NCBI RefSeq assembly: GCF_025398735.1
Contig: NZ_CP104694.1
Coordinates: forward strand, 62,001-126,000
Direction of reading: 5' to 3'
Length of the DNA: 64,000 bases
From: Tahibacter amnicola
GTDB taxonomy: Bacteria; Pseudomonadota; Gammaproteobacteria; Xanthomonadales; Rhodanobacteraceae
Part shown: positions 61,543-64,000 of the stretch, piece after piece
Position numbering within the stretch: position 1 is the stretch's first letter
Layout of the letters: each line of letters opens with the position of its first letter
Made by a program: the position numbers and the translations under genes
Notes under the pieces: generated by a model
Database searches by the model: none
Told to the model about the DNA's origin: nothing
Seen by the model: the letters and a program-made list of their open reading frames with translations, nothing else

Positions 61543-63138
61543 TTATTCCGCGAGCTCGGCGCGTTCGAAATTGGACTTGTCGATGGGCATCAGGGCCCAG
61601 CCGCCGGCAATCCGGCGACGCAACTGCACGATGCCCTTCTCCACGCCGGCCACTTCGCCGTACATGGCGGGGCGCGCTTTCATATAGATCGCCACGCGCT
61701 TGCCGACCCATTTGCCCAGGTCCGCATAGGCGACCGGCGTTCCCGCCGGCGGCGGCGGTGGCGGCTCATCATCGAGCGGAACCACGGCAGGCGCGGCCGG
61801 AGCGCGGACTGTCTCGACCGCCCTGGCCGGTGCCGCCGCCGCGATGCTGTTCACCGGCGTTGCCGGCGCCGCTACGGAGGGTGCAGCAGGCGTAACAGCG
61901 GTTGATACCGGCGGCGCTGTCGTGACAGCCGGTGCCGTGGCACTGGCTACGACCACCGCACTGCCCGGCGCTGTCGCCGCCGGTGCGGCCGCTGCGGGCG
62001 CGACGCCGTAGCCCAGCTGGACCGGATCGATGCCCTCGCTGCGCAGGACCTGCACCATCGTGGGCAGCGGAGCGGTGTCGTCGTAATCCTCGGCTTCTTC
62101 GTCCATGCCCGGCAGCGGCCGCGGCGCGGTCGATTCCAGGCTCAACGCCATCGGCGTGCCGTTGAAGGTGAACTGGCCGCGCATGGCCGGCAGCCAGCTG
62201 GACAGCGTGTCGCTTTCCTGCTGCTGGACAGTGATCGGCGGGTCGTACTTGAGGTTGAGCGCGATCTTGCCGCCCTTGGTGGCGAACTCGCGATAAGCGT
62301 TGACCAGATTCTCGTGACCGGCGACGCCGACGGCGGCGAGGGCGCGGCTGACCGATGCAACGTGGCGGGCGACCACCTGGTCGGGCGTCACCTTGTCCTT
62401 CTTGGCGCAATGCTGGTTGCGCGCGGCGACGAAACCGCGGTCTTCGATTTCCCACTCGTCCTGGACAATGTCAGCATCGCCGCTGCCGCGCAGGCTCAGC
62501 AGCGCCGAGGTATCGCGCAGCGTCATCGACCCGCGGTAAGCCACGCGCGCTACGCCGGGCGTATCAATGGACTTGATGATGTTGAGCGTGTCGCCGTCAC
62601 GGTGATATTCGACGATCACTTCGGTGGGGCCAGGCGTAAGCCCCATGTCCTTGAGTTCGTCGGTGCTCCAGAGCGAATCCTCCGCGCAACCGAAGGCTTC
62701 AAACAGTGCGCCGGACGAGCCGCCGAAGGCGGCCAGCTCGTAGCCGAACGGGCTGTCCTTGGTGCCCTGCCCCCCGGTCAGCACGATCTTCACGTCGCTG
62801 ATCGCGTTGAACATCTTGCGTTCCTTGCGCGACAGCAGGCTGCGGAAGTACTGCCAGAAGGGGATCTCGATCCGCACCTTCTCGAACACGAAGTCGTCCG
62901 AGCTGCCGTCCATGAGCGGGAAGTGCACGTTCTTGGCGCTGATCGTGCCGGTGAAGCCCGGCCAGCTGGCCTGGTAGGTCGTGTCGTCGCCATCGAAGGC
63001 GACCAGCATGACGCGGCCAAGAACCCGATTGGAGTGGAATGCCACGTAAGCAACCAGCAGCGCGATGGTGAATACCGTGCTCAGCACGCGCTTGATAGAC
63101 ACACCCGACTGGCGGGCGCGGAACAGACGAACCCTCAT
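61543..63138 (-). CDS. Membrane-anchored hypothetical protein, 531 aa
   Basis: AGGGTGATT precedes ATG 63138. A basic N-terminus and one membrane helix (VLSTVFTIALLVAYVAF, about 18-34) put the rest in the periplasm. About 40-350 form a beta-rich region (YQASWPGFTGTISAKNVHFP, KIALNLKYDPPI) with scattered cysteines. About 385-480 is an Ala/Pro/Val-rich linker ending PPPPPP. A small C-terminal domain follows (WVGKRVAIYMKARPAMYGEV, AGVEKGIVQLRRRIAGGWAL). The first part recalls AsmA/DUF-type envelope proteins only loosely. I do not recognise a function. Confidence 0.72.
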   Translation of the reverse strand: MRVRLFRARQSGVSIKRVLSTVFTIALLVAYVAFHSNRVLGRVMLVAFDGDDTTYQASWPGFTGTISAKNVHFPLMDGSSDDFVFEKVRIEIPFWQYFRSLLSRKERKMFNAISDVKIVLTGGQGTKDSPFGYELAAFGGSSGALFEAFGCAEDSLWSTDELKDMGLTPGPTEVIVEYHRDGDTLNIIKSIDTPGVARVAYRGSMTLRDTSALLSLRGSGDADIVQDEWEIEDRGFVAARNQHCAKKDKVTPDQVVARHVASVSRALAAVGVAGHENLVNAYREFATKGGKIALNLKYDPPITVQQQESDTLSSWLPAMRGQFTFNGTPMALSLESTAPRPLPGMDEEAEDYDDTAPLPTMVQVLRSEGIDPVQLGYGVAPAAAAPAATAPGSAVVVASATAPAVTTAPPVSTAVTPAAPSVAAPATPVNSIAAAAPARAVETVRAPAAPAVVPLDDEPPPPPPAGTPVAYADLGKWVGKRVAIYMKARPAMYGEVAGVEKGIVQLRRRIAGGWALMPIDKSNFERAELAE

Positions 63139-63206
63139 GCGAAATCACCCTGATGACCCCGAGAGCCATCATACCGGCACTTTTCCGGCCGTGCCGGAGC
63201 CAGGTC

Positions 63207-63971
63207 TCAGTCGGGCGACGGGACGGGCGCCGGGCCGCCGGACCGAGGCGCGCGGGCGAGGGCCCAGGCGCTGACCCGCGCCACGCCGGCCGTGCGCAGC
63301 GCACCGGCGCAGGCGGCCAAGGTCGAGCCGGTGGTCATCACGTCATCGACGAGGGCCACGTGGGCCGGCCAGCGCAGCCCGGCGGCCGGGGCGAATGCGC
63401 CGCGCAGGTTGCGCCGCCGGGCGAGTGCGGCCAGGCCGGCCTGGGCGGGCGTTTCGCGGATCCGGTCCAGGCCGCCGGCGAGCACGGGTATTCCCAGGGT
63501 CTGTCCCAGGTGACGCGCCAGTTCCAGCGACTGGTTGAATCCCCGCTCGCGCAGGCGTTGCCGGTGCAGCGGCACAGGCACCAGCGCCTCGGGCCGGTCG
63601 CCGGGCGGGACGGCAGCCATCGTCTCGGCCAGGACGCGGCCGCAGGCAAGGTCGCCGGAGAACTTGAACCGGGTCAGCAATTGATCAAGCGGCGCGGCGT
63701 AGACAAAGGGCGCCCAGGCCGCATCGTACGGCGGCGGCCGCTTCAGGCACGGGCCGCATACGCCATTGCCGCTTTCCAGGGGAATCGCGCAGCGCGTGCA
63801 GGCACGGTGGTTGGGCGTGAAATCCCGTCGGCAGCCGGTGCACAGGTCCTGCGACGGTGCTCCCCGGTCCCCGCAGAGGACGCAGCGGGACGGCAGCCAA
63901 CGGAATCCCCACCGGCGCAGGCCGTCAACCCAAGCGATTCCCTTCAAGTTGACAGTCTCCGGATCGATCAC
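63207..63971 (-). CDS. comF: ComF family phosphoribosyltransferase-like protein
   Basis: 254 residues from GTG 63971. Two CxxC pairs near the N-terminus make a zinc ribbon (C30/C33 with C44/C47) and a second set follows (C58/C61, C72/C75). The C-terminal half is a type I phosphoribosyltransferase domain with PVPLHRQRLRERGFNQSLEL and the PRPP loop VALVDDVMTTGSTL. ComF is needed for natural DNA uptake in transformable bacteria, probably in single-strand DNA handling in the cytosol. The 3' neighbour on the same strand is unrelated. The gene lies at the right edge and appears complete. Confidence 0.93.
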   Translation of the reverse strand: MIDPETVNLKGIAWVDGLRRWGFRWLPSRCVLCGDRGAPSQDLCTGCRRDFTPNHRACTRCAIPLESGNGVCGPCLKRPPPYDAAWAPFVYAAPLDQLLTRFKFSGDLACGRVLAETMAAVPPGDRPEALVPVPLHRQRLRERGFNQSLELARHLGQTLGIPVLAGGLDRIRETPAQAGLAALARRRNLRGAFAPAAGLRWPAHVALVDDVMTTGSTLAACAGALRTAGVARVSAWALARAPRSGGPAPVPSPD

Positions 63972-64000
63972 GACACTCGCCCGACTTTACGACCGGAAGG

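Overview
This is 64 kb of high-GC (about two-thirds G+C) chromosomal DNA from a Gram-negative gammaproteobacterium. I infer a member of the Xanthomonadales/Lysobacterales, probably near Rhodanobacteraceae. The reasons are TonB-dependent receptors next to sugar genes, many outer-membrane lipoproteins, the two-module form of QueF, a UbiA of the ubiquinone pathway, a solitary REP-type (RAYT) transposase, and a secreted protease ending in an 'IFRNGFD' type tail. No species is claimed. I see no rRNA, tRNA, CRISPR array, prophage or complete insertion sequence. About 50 genes fill most of the DNA. Long open frames antisense to them are a by-product of the high GC and are left out.

Left part (1-16 kb): an alpha-glucoside uptake and breakdown locus (SLC45-like permease, two TonB-dependent receptors, a GH13 alpha-glucosidase) that shares a CATGAATWCG motif in its promoter regions. 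Then come an orphan Ser/Thr kinase with a TPR tail, and an XRE-cupin regulator divergent from an M24 peptidase with a striking inverted repeat between them. AceK follows. At 15.4-19.3 kb is the two-gene RNA-repair cassette hen1-pnkp, with pnkp split by a one-base frameshift. The AceK substrate isocitrate dehydrogenase lies just beyond it.

Middle (20-36 kb): small uncharacterised proteins, an orphan PhnD-like binding protein, a RAYT transposase flanked by a GGTGCCAGGCAT-type repeat family and an 18-bp minisatellite, a 1,236-residue reprolysin-like metalloprotease, a membrane histidine kinase followed by an ATP-grasp protein, and queF.

Right part (36-64 kb): class Ia ribonucleotide reductase nrdA-nrdB behind a cobalamin riboswitch; a LysR regulator; a histidine kinase and a double-receiver response regulator; a methyltransferase-fold lipoprotein; rluE; an alpha/beta hydrolase with a DUF1287 protein; a cluster of small cytosolic proteins; a convergent pair of cyclic-di-GMP proteins (GGDEF-EAL with a degenerate GGDEF, and an HD-GYP whose HD reads CD); divergent alkaline phosphatase and CpdB lipoproteins for periplasmic phosphate-ester scavenging; ubiA; and comF.

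The most informative observations are the B12 riboswitch over nrdAB, the frameshifted hen1-pnkp cassette, the inverted repeat at the M24 peptidase promoter, the repeat family around the RAYT gene, the shared motif of the sugar locus, and the exported methyltransferase-like lipoprotein.
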